Source: Natrialba chahannaoensis JCM 10990
Lineage (GTDB): Archaea; Halobacteriota; Halobacteria; Halobacteriales; Natrialbaceae
Assembly (NCBI RefSeq): GCF_000337135.1
Contig: NZ_AOIN01000008.1
Span: 223,989-287,988, forward strand
Reading direction: 5' to 3'
DNA length: 64,000 bases
The position numbers were made by a program, and so were the translations under genes. The number at the start of each line of letters is the position of its first letter. The first letter of the stretch is position 1. Positions 17,684 to 27,076 of the stretch are shown here, piece after piece. The notes under the pieces are model-generated. The model was given only the letters and a program-made list of their open reading frames with translations, was not told the origin of the DNA and searched no databases.

Positions 17684-17807
17684 ACGTTCGGCTGTCGGAA
17701 ACCGCCGAGCGCTCGCCGCGGCGGCGTCGAGGGGCGTCGAGCGCCCAGCCCGACCCCAAACGGACAAGAATCCCGCGTCGTGTCTCACGGTAAGGGCCGA
17801 GTCGGTG

Positions 17808-17816
17808 TATTTATAC
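17808..17816 (+). promoter_or_regulatory. TATA box for the cold-shock gene
   Basis: ATTTATACG ends about 27 bases before the ATG at 17843, an almost ideal archaeal TATA element and spacing. Confidence 0.65.
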
Positions 17817-17842
17817 GTCCCCACCCATTCTCTTCAGAAGCA

Positions 17843-18037
17843 ATGGCGAAAGGAACCGTTGATTTCTTCAACGACACTGGCGGCTACGGATTCATCGAGA
17901 CTGAGGACGCGGACGACGACGTGTTCTTCCACATGGAAGACATCGGCGGCCCGGACCTTGAGGAAGGACAGGAACTCGAGTTCGAAATCGAGCAGGCCCC
18001 AAAGGGCCCGCGCGCGACGAACGTCGAGCGCCTGTAA
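17843..18037 (+). CDS. cspA: Cold-shock domain protein
   Basis: A 64-residue CspA-like single-stranded nucleic-acid binding protein, an RNA chaperone. It begins MAKGTVDFFNDTGGYGFIE and carries RNP1 (GGYGFIE, residues 13-19) and RNP2 (DVFFHMED), with the conserved C-terminal KGPRATNVERL. Length and start agree with haloarchaeal homologues. It is preceded by a clear TATA box and followed, two bases after the stop codon, by a structured repeat. Confidence 0.95.
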   Translation: MAKGTVDFFNDTGGYGFIETEDADDDVFFHMEDIGGPDLEEGQELEFEIEQAPKGPRATNVERL

Positions 18038-18366
18038 GGTAGGAGCAACTGAAACACAGTGCACATCGCTCGCACACTCTCGTGCGAGCGGGTGTAAACC
18101 GTTTCAGTTGGTGCTATCAATTCGTAACGGTATCGACTCTTGACTGCAGTATTCTACACCTGTGAGCGACAGCCCTGTCGTTACTCCTGTCGCCACTCAC
18201 TGGCAGTCCGATAACTGACAACCCGAATCGAGCGGCTGCGCCGTAACCGGTCGACTGGACCGTGCCCTTTTATTTCACTCGCCTCTGTAGCTTCGGTTTG
18301 ACTTCCCAGTCGGGCGGTTTCAGCGACCACGCCGACTGGCACACAGCCGAACACGACTCACCACCA
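18038..18366. other. 329-base intergenic region
   Basis: The first 80 bases are the structured repeat (copy 2). The remaining sequence has no credible coding frame. The region just before the next ATG (18367) contains the element TTTTATTTC (18270-18278), a possible TATA-like box but rather far upstream. Confidence 0.5.
18039..18118. repeat. Structured dispersed repeat, copy 2 (about 80 bp)
   Basis: An imperfect palindrome with outer arms AACTGAAAC and GTTTCAGTT and an inner stem CGCTCGCAC / GTGCGAGCG around a short loop at 18067-18090. It shares outer-arm sequence, size and layout with the copy at 4815-4898. It starts two bases after the cold-shock gene stop, so it may also act as a terminator or RNA stabiliser. 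Confidence 0.7.
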
Positions 18367-19011
18367 ATGGCGAACCAGTACGTCACGGCCGCAGAACACG
18401 TCCCCGAGGATGCAACAGGCGAGACAGTAACGACACTCCAGTTACGCGATCCCGAGACGAAAGAAATCTTCGAGGCGCGCGTCCGCCTGTCCAGAACCGA
18501 AACCCACCTCGAAGACCCACATCCCCTCTCGGTCGTCAGCGGCCCCCACGAGACCACGACCGAACAGTGGTACGTCGAGTTCGTCGATCGCGCCGTCGAC
18601 GAGACACTACTCGAGTCCCTCGCCGCAGACCAGCGCGAGCGCTCGAACGTGATCAACACCAGATCGGACGATCTAAAGGTTCTCCTTCGGTATCTCGTCG
18701 AGACGGGCCGCTACGAGTCCTCGTCGGCGGCCATCCGCAAGCTGTTGTTCAGCCAGTTGGCCGAGCAGGAGCCGGCGTTGCTCGACGCGTACGACGAGAT
18801 CCGCACCGAGTACGACTCCGATCCGCTGCGTGAGGCGCTCGAACGGACGGCTGACAGAGACGAGCAGGCAGTCCCGAATACGGGGGCAGATGCGGATAGG
18901 GATGGAGATGAGGATGCGAGTGGGAGTGGGAACGAGAACGCGGCCAGCGAGGAGACCACACCGAACACAACAGCGCCGACCGACCGCGATCGCACCCATC
19001 CCTCCCGATGA
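18367..19011 (+). CDS. Conserved haloarchaeal protein, unknown function
   Basis: A 214-residue acidic protein beginning MANQYVTAAEHVPEDATGE. No family is recognised. The first 90 residues look beta-rich, with LQLRDPETKEIFEARVRL and TEQWYVEFVDRAVDE. The middle part is helical (LKVLLRYLVETGRYESSSAAIRKLLFSQL) and resembles a small helical DNA- or protein-binding module. The C-terminal 45 residues are an Asp/Asn/Thr tail encoded partly by a hexanucleotide repeat. Its stop overlaps the following UbiD-family start (ATGA), so it belongs to the same operon. Confidence 0.7.
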   Translation: MANQYVTAAEHVPEDATGETVTTLQLRDPETKEIFEARVRLSRTETHLEDPHPLSVVSGPHETTTEQWYVEFVDRAVDETLLESLAADQRERSNVINTRSDDLKVLLRYLVETGRYESSSAAIRKLLFSQLAEQEPALLDAYDEIRTEYDSDPLREALERTADRDEQAVPNTGADADRDGDEDASGSGNENAASEETTPNTTAPTDRDRTHPSR

Positions 19012-20642
19012 CGACCCCCGCAACGACGTTCCGTGAGTTTCTCACCGTACTCGAAGACGCCGGTGCGCTCACTGAAATCGAGACGCCGGTTTCCTGGGAC
19101 CTCGAGGCGAGTGCGATCACGATGGCTGCGAACGCGGCCGATGAACGGATTCCGGTCTTCGAGTTCGTTGAGGGCAACGGCAGGGCTGCCCGCCTCGTCG
19201 GCGATCCCTACCGCGGTCCCCGCGGACGGGAGTTCGACCACCTCGCGCGGGCGTTCGATCTGCCGAAGCCGGCGCGGCAGTCAGGACCTGCCTACTACGA
19301 CCAGCTTATCGACCGACTCGAGGAGCAGCGCGAACCGACCGTCGTCGAGCCGGAGACAGCGCCGTGCAAGGAGGTCGTTCGTACTCGCGCGGCTGAAAAC
19401 ACAGACGCAAGCGCAATCGGGAGTGCAAACACGAATACAGACACAGCGAATCCGGACGCGAACCTACTCGAGTTCCCCTGGCCGTACATCCACCAGCAGG
19501 ACGGCGGGCGCTATGCCACGCTGACGACGCTGGTCGCGCCCGATCCGGACGGCGAGTGGGGGCGCTGGTCGCGCCACCGGGCGATGATCCACGGCGAGTC
19601 GCGAGCGAGCGTGTTGTTCCTCGCGGGCGAGCAGCTCCCAAACCGCTACTACTACGAGTACGAGCGCCGCGGCGAGGCGATGCCGGTTGCGCTCACTCTC
19701 GGCGCGGGGCCGGCGGTCACCGCTGCCAGCGAGATGTGGATCCCCGTCGGGCGGAGCGAGGCGACGTTCGCCGGCGGCCTGCAGGAGTCGCCGGCCGAAC
19801 TCGTTCCCTGTGAGACGAACGACCTCCGCGTGCCGGCGTCGGCCGAACTCGTCATCGAGGGGCGAATCCTCCCCGAGGAGCGGCTCGACGAGGGACCCTT
19901 TGGCGACTACTTTGGGTACGTGAACGGACCGCGCCGCTCCATGCCGGTACTCGCAGTCGACGCGATCACCCACCGTGATCGGCCGTACCTCCCCTTCTGC
20001 GTGGAGGGCTCTGGCGTCGGCTACGCCAGTAACTCGACGAGTTCGATGCAGGTCGCAGCTGCCGGGCCGGATGCTACCCTCGGCCTGCGCGCCGCGGGCT
20101 ACGACGTTGCGATGGCCGCGCCCTGGCCCTACACCGAGCGGACCGTCTGGGTGATCGCGACGGATCGGCCGTATCCAGGCGCGTTGCACGAACTCGCGAA
20201 CTTCATCTTCACGACCTGGGGGATGCTCCACATCGACTGCTTCGTCTTCGTCGACCGCGAGGTCAACCCGCTCGACTCGCGCGCGGTACTCGAGGCGCTG
20301 GCGCTACACGCTGATCCGGCCACGGACTTCCACCAGTTCGGCGTCGAACGCATGCCGAAGGTGCCGCTGAACATCTACCAGACGCCCGACGAGAAGGGAA
20401 GTGCCGCCGTTGGCACTTCGAAATCGAAAACCGCGAAGGCATACATCGACGCGCTCTCGGAGGGCGACCGGCCAACCCAGACCATCGGCGATCCCAAGGA
20501 GCGTCGGCGCGCACGCGACCTGCTCGCTGAGGCCGGTGTGGCCGGCGTGGCTGCCGAAGTCGACGCGATGGGCGAACCGCACAGTGCACTCGATCAAGAG
20601 ATGGACGCGACGCAGCACCCACAGCACCACCAAAATCGATGA
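19008..20642 (+). CDS. UbiD-family decarboxylase
   Basis: A 544-residue UbiD-like protein. The family uses prenylated FMN to decarboxylate aromatic or unsaturated acids reversibly. Visible motifs are the metal/flavin region GRWSRHRAMIHGE, the ALTLGAGPAVTAAS segment, AELVIEGRI and EGPFGDYFGYVNG, where the acidic residues of the catalytic network reside. A low-complexity insert (residues about 130-155, Asn/Thr/Asp/Ala) comes from a hexanucleotide repeat. It overlaps both neighbours by four bases. No UbiX prenyltransferase gene is seen in the window. The substrate is unknown. Confidence 0.85.
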   Translation: MTTPATTFREFLTVLEDAGALTEIETPVSWDLEASAITMAANAADERIPVFEFVEGNGRAARLVGDPYRGPRGREFDHLARAFDLPKPARQSGPAYYDQLIDRLEEQREPTVVEPETAPCKEVVRTRAAENTDASAIGSANTNTDTANPDANLLEFPWPYIHQQDGGRYATLTTLVAPDPDGEWGRWSRHRAMIHGESRASVLFLAGEQLPNRYYYEYERRGEAMPVALTLGAGPAVTAASEMWIPVGRSEATFAGGLQESPAELVPCETNDLRVPASAELVIEGRILPEERLDEGPFGDYFGYVNGPRRSMPVLAVDAITHRDRPYLPFCVEGSGVGYASNSTSSMQVAAAGPDATLGLRAAGYDVAMAAPWPYTERTVWVIATDRPYPGALHELANFIFTTWGMLHIDCFVFVDREVNPLDSRAVLEALALHADPATDFHQFGVERMPKVPLNIYQTPDEKGSAAVGTSKSKTAKAYIDALSEGDRPTQTIGDPKERRRARDLLAEAGVAGVAAEVDAMGEPHSALDQEMDATQHPQHHQNR

Positions 20643-22135
20643 CCGCCTTCCGCAAACACCTCGAGTTCCTCCACCGCACCGACGACTGTCGTACCCTCTT
20701 TCGGCCCGCCGATTGCTCCCCACAGGTCATCGCCGCTGAGGGGCTTCGAGCGGGCGGTCCTGCGGTCGAGATGGAACCCGGTACCGACGGCGAGGGCACA
20801 CCCACCGCAACCACCGTCACCCTCGCAAGCGGCGTCTACGGCGGCATCGACCAATCGCGCGGACAGCGCACAACGGACTCCCGACACCGGCAGCGCTACC
20901 CCTGGACCCGACTCGGCATCGGGCTCGGCATCGACCAGGATCCTGCCTACACCGACGTACTCGAGTCCCTCCTCGCGCTCGGCGAGCGCCGCGACGAGCG
21001 CGACGTGACCTACGTCGAGCGCGCTGCCGACGCAACGGCACAGGATCTCCGGGAACTCGGACTCCCGACACCGCCGGACGAGGCCTGGCCGCGGTTCACC
21101 CTCGGACTGCTCTCGATCGGCACCGATCGGGGTTCCTACTGGGCACCGATTCACGGCACAGTCCTCGACGGCAACACCATCCGTGCCCGAGTGCCGACGG
21201 CCGTCGCCGAGCGAGACCTCCTCGAGACGGGCACGGCGGTCACCATTGCACTCGGTGTTCCCCCGGAAGCGCTCGCGGCGACACACTTGCTCGCGATCAC
21301 GGACCGACTCGAGACGCCGATCGAAGACCGCGGCGTCGGCGCGACGGTACCTGTCATCCCCACCGCGGGCGGCGTCGTCCCGAGTTCCGCAGAAGTCGTC
21401 ATCGAGACGACCGTCGCTGATCGTCAGCCCGCAACCCAATCCGAGAAACGCGAGTTCTGGGAGCGCCTCGATGAGGGAACGACGCTGACACTCGAGTCCG
21501 ATGCAATCTTCACGCGCGAGAATCCGGTCGTGCCGTTCACGCCGCTTGGGGTGCCGCTGTCGGACGACCTGCAGCTTGCGGCGCTGTCGCTGTCGGCGAC
21601 GCTGTTCGATCGGGTCAACAGCTACTGGGGCGTCTCACCGGTTGACTGGCTGTTGTTGCCCGCGGAGGGCCGACTCGGGCTCTGCATCGTCGCCTCGGAG
21701 ATTCTCTACGCCGGCTTCGAGTGGCAGCTTGCGAACCTGCTGTTCTCGCTCTCTGATTGCTTCGACAAGGTGCTCGTCGTCGACACTGAGATCAGTCCGC
21801 GAAACCTCGGCCGGGCGCTCGGCGATAGCTGGGTCAAGGCCCACCCCTCGCGGGACTGGCTGGTGAGCGAACCGGAGGCACCAAGTGCCCGGATGCCGGC
21901 CTACGGCCGGAACGGTGCTGGAGACGGGAACAGAGGCGAGGACGGTGATAGCGACACCGGTGCACGTCTCTACGTCGATGCCACCTGGGATCCCCGCTGG
22001 ACGGACGAGTTCATCGCGCCGCAGGTCTCGTTCACTGAGTCGTACCCGCCAGAGATTCGGACAGCGGTCCACGACTCGTGGGCAGCGTTCGGGTTCGATC
22101 GGAGACCGCTCATCGATCGGGAGCGCGACCCGTGA
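20639..22135 (+). CDS. Divergent UbiD-like protein, probably not catalytic
   Basis: A 498-residue protein translationally coupled (ATGA overlap) to the UbiD gene. UbiD-like landmarks are recognisable but eroded: TAVTIALGVPPEALAATH aligns with the ALTLGAGPAVTAAS region, PSSAEVVIETTV with AELVIEG, and FDKVLVVDTEISPRNLGRAL with the C-terminal strand. The EGPFG(D/E) motif that provides the acidic catalytic residues is missing. It may be a non-catalytic partner that stabilises or regulates the preceding protein. The assignment is by pattern only and should be tested by profile search. Confidence 0.65.
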   Translation: MTAFRKHLEFLHRTDDCRTLFRPADCSPQVIAAEGLRAGGPAVEMEPGTDGEGTPTATTVTLASGVYGGIDQSRGQRTTDSRHRQRYPWTRLGIGLGIDQDPAYTDVLESLLALGERRDERDVTYVERAADATAQDLRELGLPTPPDEAWPRFTLGLLSIGTDRGSYWAPIHGTVLDGNTIRARVPTAVAERDLLETGTAVTIALGVPPEALAATHLLAITDRLETPIEDRGVGATVPVIPTAGGVVPSSAEVVIETTVADRQPATQSEKREFWERLDEGTTLTLESDAIFTRENPVVPFTPLGVPLSDDLQLAALSLSATLFDRVNSYWGVSPVDWLLLPAEGRLGLCIVASEILYAGFEWQLANLLFSLSDCFDKVLVVDTEISPRNLGRALGDSWVKAHPSRDWLVSEPEAPSARMPAYGRNGAGDGNRGEDGDSDTGARLYVDATWDPRWTDEFIAPQVSFTESYPPEIRTAVHDSWAAFGFDRRPLIDRERDP

Positions 22136-22189
22136 ATTGCTCGAACGCAGAGATGTGTCTACATTGCGGCCAATACCGTATACGATACT

Positions 22190-22285
22190 GTTTACGCAAT
22201 ACGGGAGCGGGGTAGATCTGTGTTCGGCGTAGGCCAACAATTTGTTTCCAAACCCAAATTGGCAAAAATTACCAGAATAGTTATC
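22190..22285 (+). promoter_or_regulatory. Promoter region of the acyl-CoA synthetase gene with inverted repeat
   Basis: CAATTTG (22238-22244) and CAAATTG (22255-22261) are exact inverse copies spaced by 10 bases. A TATA-like element (ATAGTTATC) follows at about 22276-22284, roughly 27-35 bases before the ATG at 22311. The dyad upstream of the TATA box is a candidate regulator site. Confidence 0.45.
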
Positions 22286-22310
22286 ATGTCCGAAGTGACC
22301 GCTTCGCCAT

Positions 22311-24044
22311 ATGGCATCGGACCACAACCTGGCATCGTACGGCGATGAATGTAAATCGTTCTCGTGGGACAGTATCTACGAGGACGCAGACTGGAACGCA
22401 CCCGACAGCATAAACATCGCACACGAGGTGTGCGATCGCCACGCTGAGAACAAAGAAAAGGTTGCGCTCTACCAGGTTGCGGAAGACGGCGAGTTGACGA
22501 CGTTGACCTTCTGGGAACTCGCCGACCGAACCAACCGGTTCGCGAATCTCCTCGAAGAACTCGGAATCGAGCAGGGAGACCGCGTCTTCTCGTATATGCC
22601 ACGAATCCCTGCACACTATGTGGCGCTCGTCGGGACGCTCAAACGAGGTGCGGTCTTCGGTGGCATCAACGAGCGCTTCGGGCCTGACGGCATCTCGTAC
22701 CGCCTCAATGACTGTGACGCGACGGCAGTCGTTACTACCGCTTCAAACCGCGACACCGTTGCATCGGCGCTCGAAGATGCGCCTTCAGTCGAACACGTTA
22801 TCGTCGTCAGTGACGACGGAACGGGGCTCTACCGCACCGATGTGAGTTATCACGCTGCGATGGAACGAGCTGATCGGGAGTACGAGCCGGCCAAGACGAG
22901 TGGCGAGGTCGATGCCTTGCTGTACTACACGAGCGGGACGACCGGGCTAGCAAAAGGTGTTCTCCACAAGCACCGCTGGGTGACCGGCGTCGCCGCGACC
23001 CAGAAGTATGCGGTCGATCTGCAGAAAGGCGATTGCTACTGGTCGACGGGCGATCTTGGCTGGCTGACCGGCCCGATCAACACGCTCGGTGCCTGGTTTT
23101 GGGGAACCGCCTTATTCACCTACGAGGGAGAGTTCGATCCGGAGACGTGGGCCGATCTGCTCGACACGTATCCGATCACCGTTCTGTTCTCGGTGCCGAC
23201 GGCCTACCGAATGCTCCGGGAAAACGAGGACGTTCTTTCGGACGCCTCGCTCGATCTGCGCCACGCGCTGTCGATCGGTGAACCGCTCTCGGCCGGCGTC
23301 GTTGAGTGGGGCGAGGAGACCCTTGGGGTCACCATCCACGACACGTACGGGCAGACTGAGACAGGGAACATGATCATTAACAACTATCCGACGATGGAGA
23401 TTCGCCCCGGTTCGATGGGCAAACCGCTACCCGGGATCGAGGCAGACATCGTCGATCCGGAAACGGGTGTAGTTCTCGAGCCCGGCGAGACGGGGGAGAT
23501 CGCCCAGCGCGGAGACTATCCCTCCTTCTTCGCCGAGTACTGGGAAAAACCGGAGAAAACGAGCCGCTGTTTCGTCGACGGTCCGGATGGTGGTGAGCAG
23601 AGCGACGCAATGCGATCCTCACCAGACGAGATGGCTGGCAATGAATGGTACCTCTCGGGCGACCTCGCCCACAAGGACGAAGACGGCTATTTCTGGTTCG
23701 AGGGGCGGGCGGACGACGTCATCCTCTCATCGGGGTACCGCATCGGCCCATTCGAGGTTGAGAGTTCACTGGGCGAGCACGAGGCCGTCGCTGAGGCGGC
23801 CGTCGTCCCGAAGCCACATCCTGAGCGCGGGAACATCGTGAAGGCGTACGTCGTCCTCGGCGACGAGGCGGCACCGTCGGAGTCGCTCAAAGAAACGATC
23901 ACGGACCACGTAAAGTCCGAACTGTCGGCACACGAGTACCCTCGCGAGATCGAGTTCCGCGAGGAACTCCCAAAGACGGTGACAGGAAAGATTCGCCGCA
24001 CGGAGCTACAAGACGAAGCAGCAACTGAAGTGGACAACGAGTAG
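22311..24044 (+). CDS. AMP-forming acyl-CoA synthetase
   Basis: A 577-residue adenylate-forming ligase activating a carboxylic acid with ATP and CoA. Motifs seen are the P-loop YYTSGTTGLAKGV near residue 205, the A5 motif DTYGQTETG, the hinge aspartate in YLSGDLAHKDEDGYFWFEGRADD and the catalytic lysine region LPKTVTGKIRR. The sequence is of the acetyl-/medium-chain acyl-CoA synthetase type. It heads a co-oriented group with acyl-CoA dehydrogenase and carboxylase genes, which suggests activation of a short or branched-chain acid. The ATG at 22311 is about 30 bases from a TATA-like element. Confidence 0.88.
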   Translation: MASDHNLASYGDECKSFSWDSIYEDADWNAPDSINIAHEVCDRHAENKEKVALYQVAEDGELTTLTFWELADRTNRFANLLEELGIEQGDRVFSYMPRIPAHYVALVGTLKRGAVFGGINERFGPDGISYRLNDCDATAVVTTASNRDTVASALEDAPSVEHVIVVSDDGTGLYRTDVSYHAAMERADREYEPAKTSGEVDALLYYTSGTTGLAKGVLHKHRWVTGVAATQKYAVDLQKGDCYWSTGDLGWLTGPINTLGAWFWGTALFTYEGEFDPETWADLLDTYPITVLFSVPTAYRMLRENEDVLSDASLDLRHALSIGEPLSAGVVEWGEETLGVTIHDTYGQTETGNMIINNYPTMEIRPGSMGKPLPGIEADIVDPETGVVLEPGETGEIAQRGDYPSFFAEYWEKPEKTSRCFVDGPDGGEQSDAMRSSPDEMAGNEWYLSGDLAHKDEDGYFWFEGRADDVILSSGYRIGPFEVESSLGEHEAVAEAAVVPKPHPERGNIVKAYVVLGDEAAPSESLKETITDHVKSELSAHEYPREIEFREELPKTVTGKIRRTELQDEAATEVDNE

Positions 24045-24112
24045 GAAACGAAGTACACAAACGTCAAGAGTTGGCACCAAACATATCCACACACACACGA
24101 ACAAGATACACT

Positions 24113-25279
24113 ATGAACTTCGAATCTACACAGGAGCGCGATCTAATCCGACAGACAGCAACCGACGTGGCCACCGAGTACGGCCCCGAGCACTGGCGCG
24201 AGAAGGAAGAAGCCGGCGAGTTCTCCGAGGCCTTCTGGGACGAACTCGCGGAGGCAGGCTTTCACGGCCTGCTGATTCCCGAGGAGTATGAGGGCGCTGG
24301 CATGGGCATGCAGGAGATGGGCCTCGCCATGGAGACCCTCTGTGCGGAGGGCTGTGGCATGGCGGGCACCTGGTACCTCGTACTCACCGCGGGGATGGCC
24401 GCGGTCGGTATCCGTGAGTACGGCACCGAAGCCCAGAAGGAGACGTACCTGCCGGACATCGCGAACGGGAAGCGTAACTTCTCGATCGGGATCACCGAAC
24501 CCGAGGCGGGGACGAACACGCTGAACGTAGCGACGAAGGCAGAGAAGGACGGGGACGAGTACGTTCTCAACGGCCAGAAGGCCTGGATCACGTTCTCAGA
24601 TCGCGCCGAGAACATGATCATCGTCACGCGGACGACCCCCCGCAAGGAAGTCGACCGCGGCACGGACGGAATCAGCCTGTTCATCGTCGATATGGACGAC
24701 TCGAACATCGACGTCTCGCCGATCGACAAACACGGCATCAACTACTCGAAGTCCTGCGAGGTCTTCCTGGAGAACGTCCGCGTTCCCGAGGAGAACATGC
24801 TCGGCGACGAGGGCGACGGATGGTGGGTCCTGGTCGACATGCTCAATCCCGAGCGGATCGGCTTCGCAGCGGCCGGAACGGGAATCGGCAAACTCGCTGC
24901 GAACACGGCCATCGAGTACGCGAACGAGCGCGAGGTGTTCGACGCACCGATCGGCTCCCATCAGGGCGTCTCGTTCCCAATCGCGAAACCCTACGCGAAG
25001 ATGGAGACCGCCGCGCTCATGCGCGAGAAGGCGGCCTGGCTCTACGACCAGGGCGAGGACTGTGCCTACGAAACCAACGTCGCGAAGGCGACCGCCGTGT
25101 CGGCCGGCATCGAGGCCGTCAAGCAGTCGATGCAGGCCTTCGGCGGCTGGGGGTACGCCACCGAGTACGACGTCGAGCGCTGGTGGCGCGAGATCAACCT
25201 GACCCGGCTCGCGCCGGTCTCCCAGCAGATGGCGTACAACCACATCAGCCAGCAGCTCGGCTTCCCCAAGTCCTACTGA
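24113..25279 (+). CDS. Acyl-CoA dehydrogenase
   Basis: A 388-residue FAD-dependent acyl-CoA dehydrogenase that introduces the alpha,beta double bond in acyl-CoA thioesters. Motifs are the FAD-binding FSIGITEPEAGTNT and the domain of KAWITFSDRAE, with the C-terminal AMQAFGGWGYATEYDVERWWREI. The start MNFESTQERDLIRQT is standard; an upstream in-frame ATG lacks family similarity. The stop is nine bases from the biotin carboxylase start. It could be an isovaleryl- or other branched-chain acyl-CoA dehydrogenase given the adjacent carboxylase. Confidence 0.92.
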   Translation: MNFESTQERDLIRQTATDVATEYGPEHWREKEEAGEFSEAFWDELAEAGFHGLLIPEEYEGAGMGMQEMGLAMETLCAEGCGMAGTWYLVLTAGMAAVGIREYGTEAQKETYLPDIANGKRNFSIGITEPEAGTNTLNVATKAEKDGDEYVLNGQKAWITFSDRAENMIIVTRTTPRKEVDRGTDGISLFIVDMDDSNIDVSPIDKHGINYSKSCEVFLENVRVPEENMLGDEGDGWWVLVDMLNPERIGFAAAGTGIGKLAANTAIEYANEREVFDAPIGSHQGVSFPIAKPYAKMETAALMREKAAWLYDQGEDCAYETNVAKATAVSAGIEAVKQSMQAFGGWGYATEYDVERWWREINLTRLAPVSQQMAYNHISQQLGFPKSY

Positions 25280-25288
25280 GTGATCACG

Positions 25289-27067
25289 ATGTTTAGCAAA
25301 CTACTCGTTGCCAACCGCGGCGAAATCGCCGTGCGCGTCATGCAAGCCTGCGAGGAACTGGGTATCGACACCGTCGCAATCTACAGCGACGCGGACCGAA
25401 ACGCGGGCCACGTCGAGTACGCCGACGAGGCCTACAACGTCGGCCCCGCACCCGCGAGCGAGTCCTACCTCGATCAGGAGACGATCATCGACGTCGCCGA
25501 CCGGGCAGGTGCCGACGCGATCCACCCCGGCTACGGCTTCCTCGCGGAGAACGCCACGTTCGCCGCCCGTGTCGAGGGTGCCGAGGGAGTCACCTGGGTC
25601 GGCCCACCGAGCGAGGCCATGGAAGCCCTCGGCGAGAAGACGACGGCCCGACAGGTCATGCAGGAGGCCGATGTGCCGGTCGTCCCCGGCACGACCGATC
25701 CCGTCGACTCCGCCGACGAAGTCCGCGAACTCGGCGAGGAGTACGGCTATCCCGTCGCGATCAAGGCTGCCGGCGGCGGTGGCGGTCGCGGTATGAAGAT
25801 CGTCCGTAGCGCCGAGGAGGCCGACGACGCCTTCGAGAGCGCAAAACGCGAGGGCGAGGCTTACTTCGACGACGACACGGTCTACGTCGAGAAGTATCTC
25901 GAGTCCCCCAAGCACGTCGAGGTCCAGATTCTGGCGGACGAACACGACACCGTGCTCCATCTGGGCGAACGCGACTGTTCGCTGCAGCGCCGTCACCAGA
26001 AGGTCATCGAGGAAGCGCCGAGTCCAGCACTGGACGACTCATTGCGCGAGTCCATCGGCGAGGCGGCACGCCGCGGGGTCCGCGAGGCAGGCTATACGAA
26101 CGCCGGAACCGTCGAGTTCCTCGTCGAGGACGGCGAGTTCTACTTCATGGAGGTCAACACCCGGATTCAGGTCGAGCACACCGTCTCCGAGGAGGTGACG
26201 GGAATCGACATCGTCCGGGAACAGCTTCGCATCGCGGCTGGCGAGGAACTTCCCTACGAACAGGCGGACATCGACATCGAGGGCCACGCCATCGAGTTCC
26301 GGATCAACGCCGAGAACCCTGCAAAGGAATTCGCGCCGACACCAGGTACACTGGAAACCTACAACCCGCCGAGCGGCCTCGGCGTTCGCCTCGACGACGC
26401 GGTCTCCCAGGGCGACGAGATTGCGGGCGACTACGACTCGATGATCGCGAAACTGATCGTTCGCGCACCGACGCGCGAGCGTTGTCTCGACCGCTCACAG
26501 CGCGCGCTCGCCCACTTCGACATCTCGGGTCCCGAAACCATCGTGCCGTTCCACCGACTCATGCTCGCTGACGAGGTCTTCCGCGCAGGCGAGCACACGA
26601 CGGCCTACCTCGACCGCGAGGTGAGCCAGGACGAACTCGCCGACGCCGTCGAGCGCTGGGGCTCGAGTGCAGCAGCCAGCGACGCAGGCGGTGACGACGC
26701 GAGCGAGCACGAACTTACCGTCGAGGTCGACGGCCGGCGATTCGACGTGCTGGTCGAAGACGGCCTGCCGCGGGCGGCCAGCAACGGCGGCACAGCCGCT
26801 GGTGAGTCGTCAGGATCGGGTGGTGGGTCTGGCGCTACCGAACAGGTTGCGGCCGGCGACGCGGTCACGGCCGAGATGCAAGGCACCGTGCTCTCGATCG
26901 ACGTCGGACCGGGCGACGAAATCGGAAGCGGGGACGTGGTCTGCGTCCTCGAGGCGATGAAGATGGAGAACGACGTGGTCGCGCCGGGGACTGGAACCGT
27001 CGCCTCGGTTCCCGTTTCCGAGGGCGATTCGGTCGATATGGGCGACCCGCTGGTCGTACTGGAGTGA
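25289..27067 (+). CDS. Acyl-CoA carboxylase alpha subunit (biotin carboxylase and BCCP)
   Basis: A 592-residue protein with an N-terminal biotin carboxylase domain ([19 protein letters not shown]-grasp loop [48 protein letters not shown]) and a C-terminal biotin carrier domain. The biotinylated lysine is K558 in EAMKMEN, 35 residues from the end. Gly/Ser-rich linker lies at about residues 505-525. It carboxylates biotin at the expense of ATP and bicarbonate. A GTG at 25280 is in frame three codons upstream, but the ATG fits the conserved start. The carboxyltransferase gene follows nine bases later. Confidence 0.93.
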   Translation: MFSKLLVANRGEIAVRVMQACEELGIDTVAIYSDADRNAGHVEYADEAYNVGPAPASESYLDQETIIDVADRAGADAIHPGYGFLAENATFAARVEGAEGVTWVGPPSEAMEALGEKTTARQVMQEADVPVVPGTTDPVDSADEVRELGEEYGYPVAIKAAGGGGGRGMKIVRSAEEADDAFESAKREGEAYFDDDTVYVEKYLESPKHVEVQILADEHDTVLHLGERDCSLQRRHQKVIEEAPSPALDDSLRESIGEAARRGVREAGYTNAGTVEFLVEDGEFYFMEVNTRIQVEHTVSEEVTGIDIVREQLRIAAGEELPYEQADIDIEGHAIEFRINAENPAKEFAPTPGTLETYNPPSGLGVRLDDAVSQGDEIAGDYDSMIAKLIVRAPTRERCLDRSQRALAHFDISGPETIVPFHRLMLADEVFRAGEHTTAYLDREVSQDELADAVERWGSSAAASDAGGDDASEHELTVEVDGRRFDVLVEDGLPRAASNGGTAAGESSGSGGGSGATEQVAAGDAVTAEMQGTVLSIDVGPGDEIGSGDVVCVLEAMKMENDVVAPGTGTVASVPVSEGDSVDMGDPLVVLE

Positions 27068-27076
27068 GCTGAAACG

